Assembly: GCF_905220975.1 (NCBI RefSeq)
Contig: NZ_CAJNBK010000004.1
Span: 186,001-250,000, forward strand
From: Paraburkholderia haematera
GTDB taxonomy: Bacteria; Pseudomonadota; Gammaproteobacteria; Burkholderiales; Burkholderiaceae
Direction of reading: 5' to 3'
Length of the DNA: 64,000 nucleotides
Shown: positions 53,895-64,000 of the stretch, in pieces
How positions within the stretch are numbered: position 1 is the first letter of the stretch
Layout of the letters: each line of letters begins with the position of its first letter
Position numbers and translations under genes: made by a program
The notes under the pieces: model-generated
Databases searched by the model: none
What the model was told of the DNA's origin: nothing
Seen by the model: the letters and a program-made list of their open reading frames with translations, nothing else

Positions 53895-54188
53895 TTATGG
53901 GAGTTTGCCGATAATCGCGCTGCATTCGTCCTTCGTGAACGCACGGAGCGTTTGCGTACGCACATTGCCCGCGGACCCCAGCGCGTAGCCGAATGCCGCG
54001 AAGCTTTGCTCATCGGGCGCGTCGACGATCGTGACAATGTCATATTTACCCACGGTCCAATAGATCTCTTTCATTTCACAGCCAAATGTCCTGGCTAACT
54101 CTGCCGCTTGACCGGCCCGCTGAGGGCTGTTTTTGATGTTGCGAATACCCTGATCGGTGAATTGTGCAAGAACCACATATGTCGCCAT
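53895..54188 (-). CDS. GYD domain protein
   Basis: A 97-residue GYD-domain protein from ATG 54188 with an AGGGGA site. Its core MATYVVLAQFTDQGIRNIKN, then EIYWTVGKYDIVTIVDAPDE, is the family's ferredoxin-like fold. The biochemical role of GYD proteins is unknown. It heads the run GYD, small protein, glutamine synthetase. Confidence 0.88.
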   Translation of the reverse strand: MATYVVLAQFTDQGIRNIKNSPQRAGQAAELARTFGCEMKEIYWTVGKYDIVTIVDAPDEQSFAAFGYALGSAGNVRTQTLRAFTKDECSAIIGKLP

Positions 54189-54450
54189 GACGATTCCCCT
54201 TACGATTGGTGCGAGACGGGATTCAGACGCGCAAGCCGACCCGCGAATGCTGGTGCGATCGCGGGCTTCGAAAGTGTTTTGCGCGTAATCTGAGTGTAGG
54301 CAATGGAAGCGCGTGCGGCGCCACAAAAGGCATTCCCGCGTTGGGGTTGGCCGTTGGACCGGCTGGTTTTGCGCGCCCGGTTCTCCGAAAAATGTTGAAA
54401 ATTACTTTGTGAAACAATCGATATTTTTCCAACGAGAACGGAAGGCAGCG

Positions 54451-54891
54451 ATGGCTGACAATCACAACAAGAGCCTGGACATCCGAAGACTTTCCCCGGC
54501 AGAGTGGACGCAAGCCTTTCCTGTAATCGCTCAATTGCGCTCGCTTGACGAAGCCGAATTTCTCAGGCGGGCGAGGCGGCAATCGCATTCCGGCTACGAG
54601 CTTGTCGGCGCCTTCCAGGACGGCAAGCTGATTGGCGTGATGGGGATGAGGCCCGTCCACACGTTGGCGCGCGGGTCACACTTGCACATCGATGACCTCG
54701 TTGTCGATGCGGCAATACGGGGCAGCGGTGCGGGTCGCGCCTTGATGGAATATGCGGAGACCGACGCGCGTGCTCGCGATATGACTGCGGTGTTTCTCGA
54801 CGCGCGGCCGGACGCCGTTCCCTTTTATGAACGGCAGAATTTCGCATTGCATTCAGCGCCGTCGATGAAAAAAATGCTCTCGTCTTCGTAG
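54451..54891 (+). CDS. GNAT family N-acetyltransferase
   Basis: A 146-residue single-domain GNAT. The acetyl-CoA loop appears as VVDAAIRGSGAGRALMEYAE, preceded by the LHIDDL strand, and VPFYERQNF gives the late Tyr. ATG 54451 follows ACGGAAGGCAGCG. Immediately downstream begin decayed gene fragments. Substrate unknown. Confidence 0.9.
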   Translation: MADNHNKSLDIRRLSPAEWTQAFPVIAQLRSLDEAEFLRRARRQSHSGYELVGAFQDGKLIGVMGMRPVHTLARGSHLHIDDLVVDAAIRGSGAGRALMEYAETDARARDMTAVFLDARPDAVPFYERQNFALHSAPSMKKMLSSS

Positions 54892-54950
54892 AGGCAAAAT
54901 GCGTTGCCGCCAAGGCCATTGCATCAGCCGGTAGCGCGTTGCAGTTTTAC

Positions 54951-55097
54951 AAGGTCGTGGCGAACGCGACGGCGCTCGGCCGTGCAGGCTTGCCGGACGA
55001 CATCGGGCCTATGATTGCGTCGTTGCTGTCCGACGATAACCGCTGGGTCAACGCCCAGCGTAGTGAAGTCTCGGGTGGCATGTCGATCCAGGCTTAA
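54951..55097 (+). pseudogene. C-terminal relic of a classical SDR gene
   Basis: The plus strand encodes KVVANATALGRAGLPDDIGP, then MIASLLSDDNRWVNAQRSEV and SGGM, up to a stop at 55095. This is the standard last 45 residues of an SDR (GRxGxPDDIG and the final SGGM). The upstream two thirds with the cofactor loop and YxxxK are missing, so it is a truncated leftover. Confidence 0.75.
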
Positions 55098-55099
55098 CC

Positions 55100-55413
55100 T
55101 GGGTATTGGCCAACAGCAGTTCCTCGGCATTGTTCGGCGGGCGCAGACCATCTGACCTGCCCATAAAGTAGCGCTGCGTAAGATCGGCCGCCGAGGCGTG
55201 CCTTGCTTCTTTAAAGCCTGCTTCGTTGGCCAGCGCCAGGATATCCGGCGGAGCGAAGAAGCTGAGGAACGGCGTGCCGCTTGCTCGCGCGCCTTTCTCC
55301 GCCATTTCAAGCCCGGGACGTACTTCGGGGTCCGCCAGTTCCAGCGGAAGCAGGAACGTCATGGCGAGTGTCGATCCTGGCGCGAGCGCCGCGACTTCGC
55401 GCAGCGCTTCCGC
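55100..55413 (-). pseudogene. C-terminal relic of a class I SAM-dependent methyltransferase
   Basis: The minus strand encodes EALREVAALAPGSTLAMTFL, a PPDILALANEAGFKEARH segment and then RYFMGRSDGLRPPNNAEELL. These match the last third of a family of SAM-dependent methyltransferases known for leucine-carboxyl-like folds. The AdoMet-binding N-terminal half is absent, and the frame runs 50 bp past the normal end into the SDR relic. The two relics face each other. Confidence 0.7.
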
Positions 55414-55544
55414 GTAAGCATTCCCGCGAGGACAATGGTAATCTTGCGCCGCTTCAGTCAACAAGTTCGATCAACACCCCGACACTCAACCGGCCGGCAC
55501 GGCATCTTCCGCGCCGGCATCCAACACCGACCGAAAGAGCAATC

Positions 55545-56054
55545 ATGACAAGTTCCATCTACAGCGCATCCGTCCCGGTTTTCAAGCAAATGCTGACCGC
55601 ATTGTCCGAGGTGCTGAAGAAAGCCGAAGCACACGTCACCGACAAGAACATCGAGCCGAACGCGCTGCTGCAGGCGCGCCTGTTCCCGGATATGTTTCCC
55701 CTCGTGCGTCAGGTGCAGATCGCTGCCGATTTCGCCAAGGGCGTTAGCTCGCGCCTGGCCGGCGTGGAGGTGCCGTCGTGGCCCGACACGGAAGTCACGT
55801 TTGCCGACCTGCAAGCGCTGATCGCCAAGGCGTTGACCCACATCGGCGCGCTCGAGGCCGCTCAATTCGACGGTAGCGAGAACAAGGAAATCGTCCTGCG
55901 TCCGGGCACGCCGAAAGAGAAGAAGCTGGTCGGCAGCGCCTATCTGCAAAACTATGGCCTGCCGCAGTTCTTCTTCCACGTGACGACGGCCTACGCGATT
56001 TTGCGCCACAACGGCGTCGAAATCGGCAAGCGCGACTATATGGGTTCTTACTGA
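55545..56054 (+). CDS. DUF1993 family protein
   Basis: A 169-residue protein starting at ATG 55545 with MTSSIYSASVPVFKQMLTAL, the typical DUF1993 opening. NALLQARLFPDMFPLVRQVQ and FFFHVTTAYAILRHNGVEIG are the other family blocks. The four-helix layout resembles DinB-like folds. No enzymatic role is established. It stands alone after the gene relics, 72 bp before the beta-lactamase. Confidence 0.9.
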   Translation: MTSSIYSASVPVFKQMLTALSEVLKKAEAHVTDKNIEPNALLQARLFPDMFPLVRQVQIAADFAKGVSSRLAGVEVPSWPDTEVTFADLQALIAKALTHIGALEAAQFDGSENKEIVLRPGTPKEKKLVGSAYLQNYGLPQFFFHVTTAYAILRHNGVEIGKRDYMGSY

Positions 56055-56126
56055 TCGTCCGCGCGGGGGGAGGCGAATGAACAGCCGGCCCACGTCACCC
56101 CCGGCGCAAATTGACAGACGAGAGAT

Positions 56127-57296
56127 ATGAATTTCAGAGCCATTAGCCTTATAGCAATCACCTGCTTTGCGTGTGCCACACCAGTCGTTAGCCACGCGGC
56201 GGACGATCAGCAAAACAGAATCAGTCAGACAGTCACCCGCGCCATACAACCGGTCATGGCGAAAGACGGGATCCCCGGCATGGCAGTTGGGATCGTCGAC
56301 GGTGACAAACACTACGTATTCAACTATGGCCTCGCGTCGACGGAAGCAAGGAAGCCAGTCACAGGTGACACCTTGTTCGAACTGGGTTCGGTCAGCAAGA
56401 CCTTGACGGCGACGCTCGCGTCCTATGCGCAGGTGCGTGGCGATTTATCTTTGTCGGATCAAACGGGCAAGTACCTCCCGTCTCTGCGAAATAGCGCGTT
56501 CGGCAAAGTCAGCCTTCTCAATCTGGGCACCCACACGCCCGGAGGGCTCCCCTTGCAGGTGCCGGACACCATCCGCAACAACGATCAGTTGATGCTTTAT
56601 TTCAGGCAGTGGCAACCGACCTACGCACCGGGAACCTATCGCACTTACGCCAATCCCGGCATCGGCGCGCTCGGCCTGATAACGGCAAAGAGCATGGGTC
56701 AGGATTTCAGCGGGCTGATGGAAAATCATCTGTTTCCCGCGCTTGATATGAAGCGCAGCTACATCAACGTTCCCGCGGGGAAACTGAACGACTACGCTCA
56801 GGGCTACACGAAACAAGGTACGCCGATCAGAATGGCACCCGGGGAGCTGTCCGATGAGGCCTACGGCGTCAAGACCACGGCTGCCGACATGATCCGTTTC
56901 GTAGAAGCCAACATGAATCTGGTCCAGTTGGACCCGAAGCTCCAGCGTGCGATCACGGATACCCACACCGGATACTTCAAAGCCGGGGCGATGACCCAGG
57001 ATCTGATATGGGAACAATATCCGTATCCCGTCAATCTGCAGACGCTTCTGGATGGAAACTCACCGGCGATGATCTTCAACGCAACGCCGGTTAGTGAAAT
57101 AACCCCGCCGCAGGCACCTCGTGACGACGTCTGGATCAATAAGACCGGCTCGACCAACGGCTTCGGCGCGTACGTCGCGTTCATTCCGCAGAAGCGGCTG
57201 GGGATCGTCATCCTCGCCAACAAGAACTTCCCGATTGAGGAGCGGGTAACCGTTGCATACCGGATTCTCACGTCGCTGGCCAACAACGAACGATGA
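56127..57296 (+). CDS. Class C beta-lactamase (AmpC family)
   Basis: A 389-residue serine beta-lactamase. A Sec signal (residues 1 to about 24, ending SHAA) exports it to the periplasm. The three active-site elements are all present: Ser88-Val-Ser-Lys91, Tyr174-Ala-Asn176 and Lys339-Thr-Gly341. Also typical are LGTHTPGGLPLQVP and the ALDMKRSYINVP segment. This makes hydrolysis of cephalosporin-type beta-lactams likely. No ampR gene is adjacent, so inducible control cannot be inferred. Confidence 0.95.
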   Translation: MNFRAISLIAITCFACATPVVSHAADDQQNRISQTVTRAIQPVMAKDGIPGMAVGIVDGDKHYVFNYGLASTEARKPVTGDTLFELGSVSKTLTATLASYAQVRGDLSLSDQTGKYLPSLRNSAFGKVSLLNLGTHTPGGLPLQVPDTIRNNDQLMLYFRQWQPTYAPGTYRTYANPGIGALGLITAKSMGQDFSGLMENHLFPALDMKRSYINVPAGKLNDYAQGYTKQGTPIRMAPGELSDEAYGVKTTAADMIRFVEANMNLVQLDPKLQRAITDTHTGYFKAGAMTQDLIWEQYPYPVNLQTLLDGNSPAMIFNATPVSEITPPQAPRDDVWINKTGSTNGFGAYVAFIPQKRLGIVILANKNFPIEERVTVAYRILTSLANNER

Positions 57297-57343
57297 GTGC
57301 GCAAACCGCAATCATCGACCGTAGTCCTTAAGGAGAACAACCA

Positions 57344-57826
57344 ATGAGCCGCCCCGATTTCATCAAGCATTGGACTGAACTGGAAGAACCGGACGCGCAT
57401 TGCTATCGCGGCGATACCGAGAAAATGGCGCTAGACGCGCCACTTTCCGACGCGCTCGGCATTACGCGTATCGGCATTCATCACGTGAGGCTTTTGCCTG
57501 GCCGGCGGACCTCCTATCCGCATGCCGAAAGTACCGAGCAGGAGTTTGTGTACGTGCTCGAAGGCAAGCCCGATGTCTGGATCGACGGCGTGCTTCATCC
57601 CATTGCTGAAGGCGATTCCGTTGCATTTCCGGCAGGCACTGGCATCTGCCATACCTTCATCAACAATACGAAAGACGAAGTTCGGCTGATGGTGATCGGT
57701 GAACGCCCGCGCGACGACAACCGCATTCGTTACCCGCTCAACGAAGCGCATGAACGGACCCGCGCGGACCGCTGGGTGGACTGGCCCGCGCGACCGCTCG
57801 GCGACCACAACGGGATGCCGGACTGA
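57344..57826 (+). CDS. Cupin domain protein
   Basis: A 160-residue single cupin. The metal-binding pattern appears as a His in SYPHAESTEQEFVYVLEG with its Glu, then a His in GICHTFINN, and Gly turns between. It follows the beta-lactamase by 47 bp with an AAGGAGAAC ribosome site and could share its transcript. Function (isomerase, dioxygenase or binding) cannot be told from sequence. Confidence 0.9.
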   Translation: MSRPDFIKHWTELEEPDAHCYRGDTEKMALDAPLSDALGITRIGIHHVRLLPGRRTSYPHAESTEQEFVYVLEGKPDVWIDGVLHPIAEGDSVAFPAGTGICHTFINNTKDEVRLMVIGERPRDDNRIRYPLNEAHERTRADRWVDWPARPLGDHNGMPD

Positions 57827-57967
57827 GGCTTGCGGCCGGAGCGGAGCCCTGCAAATATTGGCGATTCAGGCTAGGCTACCCGCTGGGCGGTTTTTTGAGT
57901 TGCAACGAACTTGCAACGAACTTGCAAAGAGCCGGCCGTGCCCCAGGTTATTCCAGTCAGGAAAGCA

Positions 57968-58609
57968 ATGAAACAACAGCTAAGAATCGATTTTGTCTCC
58001 GATATCGCATGCCCGTGGTGTGCAATCGGCCTGTCGTCGCTCGAGCTTGCACTCTCGCGCTTAGGCGATACGGTCGAGGCACAAGTCGTCGTGCATCCCT
58101 TCGAGTTGAATCCGGAGATGGGGCCGGAAGGCGAGGCCATTGTTGATTATCTCGGCAAGAAATACGGACGCACGCCGGCGCAGATCGCCGAAACGCAAGC
58201 CATGATCCGCGAACGCGGCGCAAGCGTCGGCTTTACCTTCGGCGCGCGTACGCACGTCTACAACACCTTTGATGCGCACCGCCTGATGCATTGGGCCGGT
58301 ATCCAAGGCAAGCAGTTGCCGCTCAAACTGGCCTTGCTGCGCGCCTATCATTCCGAGGGCAAGGACCCGAGCAATCACGAAGTCCTGGTCGAAGCGGCCC
58401 AATCCGTGGGGCTCGATGCCGCGCAAGCAAACGAGGTACTGCGAAGCGGAGTTTATGCCGACGAGGTTCGTGCTGAAGAACGGGAATACCAGGCGAAGGG
58501 CATTCAATCCGTGCCGGCGATCATCTTCAACGGCCGCTATCTGGTGAGCGGCGGACAACCCGTGGAAACGTTCGAGCAGGTCATCGAGCAGATTCTGGCC
58601 GAAGCGTAG
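57968..58609 (+). CDS. DsbA family oxidoreductase (FrnE-like)
   Basis: A 213-residue protein from ATG 57968 with an AGGAAAG site. The thioredoxin-fold active site is Cys15-Pro-Trp-Cys18 in SDIACPWCAIG, and the cis-Pro loop is in QSVPAIIFNG. There is no signal peptide, so it is cytoplasmic as in FrnE/HCCA-isomerase-like proteins. FrnE relatives act in thiol redox and oxidative stress; the partner here is unknown. Confidence 0.93.
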   Translation: MKQQLRIDFVSDIACPWCAIGLSSLELALSRLGDTVEAQVVVHPFELNPEMGPEGEAIVDYLGKKYGRTPAQIAETQAMIRERGASVGFTFGARTHVYNTFDAHRLMHWAGIQGKQLPLKLALLRAYHSEGKDPSNHEVLVEAAQSVGLDAAQANEVLRSGVYADEVRAEEREYQAKGIQSVPAIIFNGRYLVSGGQPVETFEQVIEQILAEA

Positions 58610-58978
58610 GGTGGATTTCCGGCGCTCGGTGTGTCACCCGGCACGCGCCCTCAGCCGGATTTCGCATGGCATCGAGGCCGGCGAACCGGCCTGAAATGAT
58701 CGTCAAATAGTGGGAAATTGGTGCGTGATACGTTTCCGTACGATATTAGGGAATGCCTAATTGAGTCGCGCGCATCCAGCGGCGTAAAATCGTGGCACAT
58801 CGGTTTGGGGGCACCAGGCAATGCGTCTGGCTTCTCGTTGCGATTTGAGCCGCGATTTCCGCCGCGCTTTTAGCCACAATTCCCGGCGACGCCCGGCACA
58901 GCGGCACCCACGGCTTTTTCGACCCGCTCCTCGCCATGACGGTAGCGGCGGTCGCGGCATTGTCGTTCAGGCCGCGCC
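58610..58978. promoter_or_regulatory. Intergenic region upstream of the sugar importer operon
   Basis: A 369-bp gap that should contain the importer promoter. A 12-bp palindrome, TACG-TTTC-CGTA at 58729-58740, in an AT-richer patch is the best operator candidate, of a LacI-like style, but no regulator gene lies nearby in the window. No coding sequence was supported. Confidence 0.45.
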
Positions 58979-60490
<1,512 letters not shown>

Positions 60491-60509
60491 GCCTCGAGAG
60501 GTCTATTTC

Positions 60510-61535
60510 ATGACACTGCCATCGGATACGTCGGCGCTGGGTAACAAGGAACGATCCTCGGGCCTGAGAGCCCGCGTTTTCAAGCCGGCCGCTCTGCAAA
60601 AACTGCTGGCCTTCGGAAGCCTGATCCTCCTGCTGGTGTTTTTCAGCTTCGCGTCTCCCGCGTTCATGCAAATGGACAATATGCTCGGGATTCTGCAGGC
60701 GACGGCAGTCAACGGCGTTCTGGCGATCGCCTGCACGTTCGTTATTATCACCGGCGGCATCGACTTGTCCGTTGGCACGTTGATGACGTTCACGGCGGTG
60801 ATTTGCGGCGTGTTTCTGACCTATTGGCATTTGCCGATGTGGACCGGCGTGCTTGCCGCGATTGGGACGGGCGCGATCTGCGGGACCATTTCGGGCACCC
60901 TCACGGCGAAAATGAAAATACCGCCGTTCATTGCCACCTTGGGCATGATGCTGCTGCTGAAAGGCCTTTCGCTCGTCGTCTCGGCCGACAAGCCGATCTA
61001 TTTCAGCGACACCGAAAACTTCTACAGGATCTCGCAGGATTCGCTGATCGGCTATGTGCTCCCGAGCCTGCCGGTGCCGAATGCGGTTCTGATTCTGTTT
61101 TTTCTCGCGGTGACGAGTTCGATCACGCTTAATCGCACGGCGCTCGGCCGCTACACATTTGCACTCGGCAGCAACGAAGAAGCGGTACGCCTTTCCGGCG
61201 TGAATGTCGACCGGTGGAAGATCGCTATTTACGGCATGGCCGGGGCAATTTGCGGCGTCGCCGGGTTGCTGATCGCCTCGCGGCTGAATTCCGCCCAGCC
61301 GGCGCTCGGGCAAGGCTATGAACTTGAAGCGATCGCCGCCGTGGTGATCGGTGGAACTTCGCTTAGCGGCGGCGCGGGCACGATTCTGGGAACGATCATC
61401 GGCGCGTTCATCATGAGCGTGCTGACCAACGGCCTGCGCATCATGTCCGTCGCTCAGGAATGGCAGATTGTGGTGACCGGCCTCATCATCATTCTCGCGG
61501 TGTATGCCGATATTTTGCGGCGCAAGAAAAGCTGA
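60510..61535 (+). CDS. Sugar ABC transporter permease (RbsC type)
   Basis: A 341-residue membrane protein with about 8-10 helices. The ITGGIDLSVGTLMTF segment and AIAAVVIGGTSLSGGAGT, followed by GTIIGAFIMSVLTNGL, are the standard RbsC landmarks. It follows the ATPase and precedes the binding protein, with a small hairpin between. Confidence 0.95.
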   Translation: MTLPSDTSALGNKERSSGLRARVFKPAALQKLLAFGSLILLLVFFSFASPAFMQMDNMLGILQATAVNGVLAIACTFVIITGGIDLSVGTLMTFTAVICGVFLTYWHLPMWTGVLAAIGTGAICGTISGTLTAKMKIPPFIATLGMMLLLKGLSLVVSADKPIYFSDTENFYRISQDSLIGYVLPSLPVPNAVLILFFLAVTSSITLNRTALGRYTFALGSNEEAVRLSGVNVDRWKIAIYGMAGAICGVAGLLIASRLNSAQPALGQGYELEAIAAVVIGGTSLSGGAGTILGTIIGAFIMSVLTNGLRIMSVAQEWQIVVTGLIIILAVYADILRRKKS

Positions 61536-61571
61536 CGAAGGCTGACGCTGCGCGTTACAAGATCAAGAAAA

Positions 61572-61590
61572 GGGAGCGCCAAAGGCTCCC
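61572..61590 (+). other. Intercistronic hairpin before the sugar-binding protein
   Basis: GGGAGC and GCTCCC pair across a 7-base loop, 37 bp after the permease stop. There is no U tract; a processing or stabilising role is possible. Confidence 0.5.
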
Positions 61591-61633
61591 CCAATGGCTG
61601 AAGGTCGATGGCCCACTTAGGAGGAGAAACCCC

Positions 61634-62575
61634 ATGTTGAAAAGAAGACTAATCGGTGTCGTGGTCGGCGTTGGCGCGCTCATTGGCGGGGCGAGTGTTA
61701 CCTACGCGCAGGACACCTACATCCCGTTGATCTCGAAAGGCTTCCAGCACCAGTTCTGGCAGGCCGTCAAATCCGGCGCGGAGCAGTCGGCCAAGGAGCA
61801 TAACGTCAGGATCACCTTCGAGGGGCCGGAAACCGAGGCCATGGTCGACAAGCAGATCGATATGCTTTCGGCCGCGCTGGCCAAGAAACCCCAGGCGCTC
61901 GGCATCGCCGCGCTCGATAGCAAAGCGGCCATTCCGCTGTTGAAGCGGGCGCAGGCCGCCAAAATACCTGTCATCGCCTTCGACTCCGGCGTTGACAGCG
62001 ACATCCCGCTGACCACGTGCGCGACCGACAATCTTGCAGCGGCCGCGCTCGCCGCCGACAAGATGGCGGAGGCGATCGGCAATGCCGGTGAAGTCGGTCT
62101 GGTTGTACACGATCAGACGAGCCGCACGGGTATCGATCGCCGCGACGGCTTCCTGAATGAGATGAAAGCGAAGCACCCGAACATCAAGATCGTCTCAGTC
62201 CAGTATGGCGGTGGCGATCACTTGAAGTCGGCGGAAATCGCCAAGACGATGATCCAGGCCAACCCCAATCTCAAGGGCATTTTCGGCGCGAATGAAGGCT
62301 CGGCAGAAGGCGCCGCGATTGGCGTCAAGGAATCGGGCAAGAAACTCGTCCTGATTGGTTACGACTCCGGCAAAGAGCAGAAGGACGACATCAATTCGGG
62401 CTTGATGGCCGGCGCGATCACGCAGAACCCGGTCGGCATCGGCAAATGCGTGGTCGACTCTGCAGTGAAAGCGTTGAAGGGCGAGAAGCTGCCCACGAAG
62501 GTCGACACGGGCTTCTACTGGTACGACAAGAGCAACATGAGCGATCCCAAGATCGCCGCCGTACTCTACGATTGA
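61634..62575 (+). CDS. Sugar ABC transporter substrate-binding protein (RbsB type)
   Basis: A 313-residue periplasmic binding protein from ATG 61634 with a strong AGGAGGAGAAA site. The Sec signal is residues 1-25, ending TYAQ. YIPLISKGFQHQFWQAVKSG is the sugar-pocket strand and IPVIAFDSGVDSD the hinge region. The operon order and the L-fuconate dehydratase that follows suggest L-fucose or a related sugar as ligand (inference). Confidence 0.93.
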   Translation: MLKRRLIGVVVGVGALIGGASVTYAQDTYIPLISKGFQHQFWQAVKSGAEQSAKEHNVRITFEGPETEAMVDKQIDMLSAALAKKPQALGIAALDSKAAIPLLKRAQAAKIPVIAFDSGVDSDIPLTTCATDNLAAAALAADKMAEAIGNAGEVGLVVHDQTSRTGIDRRDGFLNEMKAKHPNIKIVSVQYGGGDHLKSAEIAKTMIQANPNLKGIFGANEGSAEGAAIGVKESGKKLVLIGYDSGKEQKDDINSGLMAGAITQNPVGIGKCVVDSAVKALKGEKLPTKVDTGFYWYDKSNMSDPKIAAVLYD

Positions 62576-62599
62576 CCGTCGCCACCAGGCGCGAAGGCG

Positions 62600-62626
62600 G
62601 AGGAGGGAGCGCGGCGCTCCCTCCTC
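62600..62626 (+). terminator. Strong hairpin after the sugar-binding-protein gene
   Basis: Perfect 13-bp arms (GAGGAGGGAGCGC and its complement) meet with almost no loop, followed by TTTG. It lies 25 bp after the stop and 118 bp before the dehydratase gene. The short U run suggests a partial terminator or transcript stabiliser that limits read-through. Confidence 0.7.
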
Positions 62627-62743
62627 TTTGCCGCTCCACGTCGCGGGGGGCGGGAAGGTGGCCGCAAAGAGGGCAGGCGAGCACACGCGGCGCTCTTTGC
62701 TTATAAGCAGAAATCGATAGCTGCCGCAGAGGAGGGTGTTCAG

Positions 62744-64000
62744 ATGCCCACGATCACAAAGCTGTCCGTCCGGGACATTCGCTTCCCGACCTCGCGTTCA
62801 CTCGACGGCTCCGACGCGATGAACGCCGCGCCGGATTACTCTGCTGCCTACGTGACGCTCGAAACCGATTCGCCGAAGGGGCTCACAGGCCATGGCCTTA
62901 CCTTCACCATCGGGCGCGGCAACGAGATTTGCGTGACTGCGGTGCAGGCGCTTGCGCCGCTCGTCGTCGGCAAAACGCTCGAGGATATCGCCGCGAACAT
63001 GGGCGCTTTCTGGCGCGCGTTGACGTCGGACAGCCAGCTGCGCTGGATCGGCCCGGACAAGGGCGCCATTCATCTGGCAACGGCGGCTGTCGTGAACGCG
63101 GCCTGGGACCTGTGGGCCAAAGCGCAAGGCAAACCGGTATGGAAGCTGCTGGTCGACATGAGCCCGGAAGAACTCGTGCGCTGTCTCGACTTCCGCTATG
63201 TGACCGATGCGATCACGCCGCAGGAAGCCATTGCCATGCTGCACCGCCATGCAGGGACGCGGGGCGAGCGCGAAAAGGAAATGCTGGCGCACGGCTATCC
63301 GGCTTACACGACGTCGGCCGGCTGGCTCGGCTACGACGACGACAAGATCCGGCGGCTCGCGCGCGAAGGCGTTGCGCAGGGCTGGACGCACTTCAAGCAG
63401 AAGGTGGGCGGCAATCTCGAAGAGGATATGCGCCGTGCTCGCATCCTGCGCGAAGAAATCGGCGAAAACCTCAAGCTGATGATGGATGCGAACCAGGTAT
63501 GGGATGTCGATGAAGCGGTCGCGAATATGCGGCGCCTGGCGCAATTCGATCCGTGGTGGATCGAGGAACCCACGAGTCCCGACGACATTCTCGGCCACGC
63601 GGCCATCCGCCAGCGGATTCGGCCCATTGGTGTGGCGACGGGCGAGCACTGCCATAACCGGGTGATGTTCAAGCAGTTGCTGCAGGCAGAGGCCATCGAC
63701 TTCTGTCAGGTCGACAGCTGCCGCCTGGGCGGTCTGAACGAGGTCATCGTCGTGCTACTGATGGCGGCGAAATTTGGCGTGCCCGTGTGTCCGCATGCCG
63801 GCGGTGTCGGATTGTGCGAGTACGTCCAGCACATTTCGCTGTTCGACTATATCTGCGTGTCGGCGTCGCTGGAAAACCGGGTGCTCGAGTACGTGGATCA
63901 TTTGCATGAGCATTTTGTCGATCCGGTCGTGATCCGAAACGGGCGTTATATGCCGCCGCAACGTGCGGGCTACAGCATCGAAATGCATGCGGCGTCGCTC
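62744..64000 (+). CDS. L-fuconate dehydratase, enolase superfamily (3' end outside window)
   Basis: The frame from ATG 62744 (GGAGG upstream) is open to the right edge, 419 codons so far. It is a mandelate-racemase-type enolase. The catalytic Lys lies in HFKQKVGGNLEEDMRRARIL, the metal ligands in MMDANQVW, WIEEPTSPDD and ATGEHCHNR, and the catalytic His in CPHAGGVGLCEYVQH. The last block and the N-terminal VRDIRFPTSRSLDGSDAMN are characteristic of L-fuconate dehydratase, which forms 2-keto-3-deoxy-L-fuconate. It follows the sugar importer, giving an uptake plus oxidative L-fucose route. Other fucose genes would lie to the right. Confidence 0.94.
   Translation, partial: MPTITKLSVRDIRFPTSRSLDGSDAMNAAPDYSAAYVTLETDSPKGLTGHGLTFTIGRGNEICVTAVQALAPLVVGKTLEDIAANMGAFWRALTSDSQLRWIGPDKGAIHLATAAVVNAAWDLWAKAQGKPVWKLLVDMSPEELVRCLDFRYVTDAITPQEAIAMLHRHAGTRGEREKEMLAHGYPAYTTSAGWLGYDDDKIRRLAREGVAQGWTHFKQKVGGNLEEDMRRARILREEIGENLKLMMDANQVWDVDEAVANMRRLAQFDPWWIEEPTSPDDILGHAAIRQRIRPIGVATGEHCHNRVMFKQLLQAEAIDFCQVDSCRLGGLNEVIVVLLMAAKFGVPVCPHAGGVGLCEYVQHISLFDYICVSASLENRVLEYVDHLHEHFVDPVVIRNGRYMPPQRAGYSIEMHAASL

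Overview
The window is GC-rich, densely coded DNA from a proteobacterium, most likely a beta-proteobacterium of the Burkholderia/Paraburkholderia type. This is inferred from the acnD/prpF form of the methylcitrate pathway under a PrpR regulator, from abundant LysR/AraC/IclR/XRE regulators beside ABC importers, and from codon and gene style. No rRNA, tRNA, insertion sequence, phage or CRISPR array was recognised. It reads as an accessory catabolic region of a large metabolic genome.

Layout. 1-644: 3' end of an LptD-type outer-membrane protein. 0.7-6.5 kb: a minus-strand set (GNAT, hydroxyacid dehydrogenase, class III aminotransferase, Lrp regulator) divergent from an aldehyde dehydrogenase. 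6.7-17.5 kb: one long, mostly overlapping plus-strand operon. It encodes a haloacid-dehalogenase-like enzyme, a flavin amine oxidase, a complete Opp/Dpp-type ABC importer, a three-subunit (2Fe-2S / FAD / FAD) amino-acid or opine dehydrogenase of the HcnABC/OoxAB type, and a minimal AraC regulator. 17.5-25.1 kb: propionate catabolism (prpR, prpC, acnD, prpF). Between prpR and prpC a textbook sigma-54 control region can be read: twin palindromes, an IHF site and a -24/-12 promoter. prpB is absent.

25-30 kb: small stress/detoxification genes (lipocalin-like, alpha/beta hydrolase, DoxX-like, NAD-dependent epimerase) with a TetR regulator and its twin operators. 29.6-34.6 kb: a LysR-controlled cluster of ketopantoate-reductase-like, VOC, MaoC, class III CoA-transferase and AroE-like genes that I cannot assign to a known pathway. 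In it two copies of a palindromic repeat join two genes into one reading frame. 34.8-44.8 kb: a serine-rich protein, a LysR regulator, a membrane protein, a tripartite RND efflux pump and a Gly-tailed lipoprotein.

45-51.7 kb: an XRE/MmyB-like regulator, an SDR, and a polar amino-acid importer with a PuuB-like oxidase under an IclR regulator. 51.7-58.6 kb: a second glutamine synthetase with two small companions, a GNAT, several gene relics, DUF1993, a class C beta-lactamase, a cupin and a DsbA-family protein. 59-64 kb: a ribose-type sugar ABC importer leading into an L-fuconate dehydratase that runs off the right edge, pointing to L-fucose-type sugar use.

Gene decay is visible at several joints (25.97, 46.1, 51.7 and 54.9-55.4 kb), suggesting repeated small rearrangements between modules. 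All functions are inferred from recognisable motifs and family resemblance; no database search was possible.
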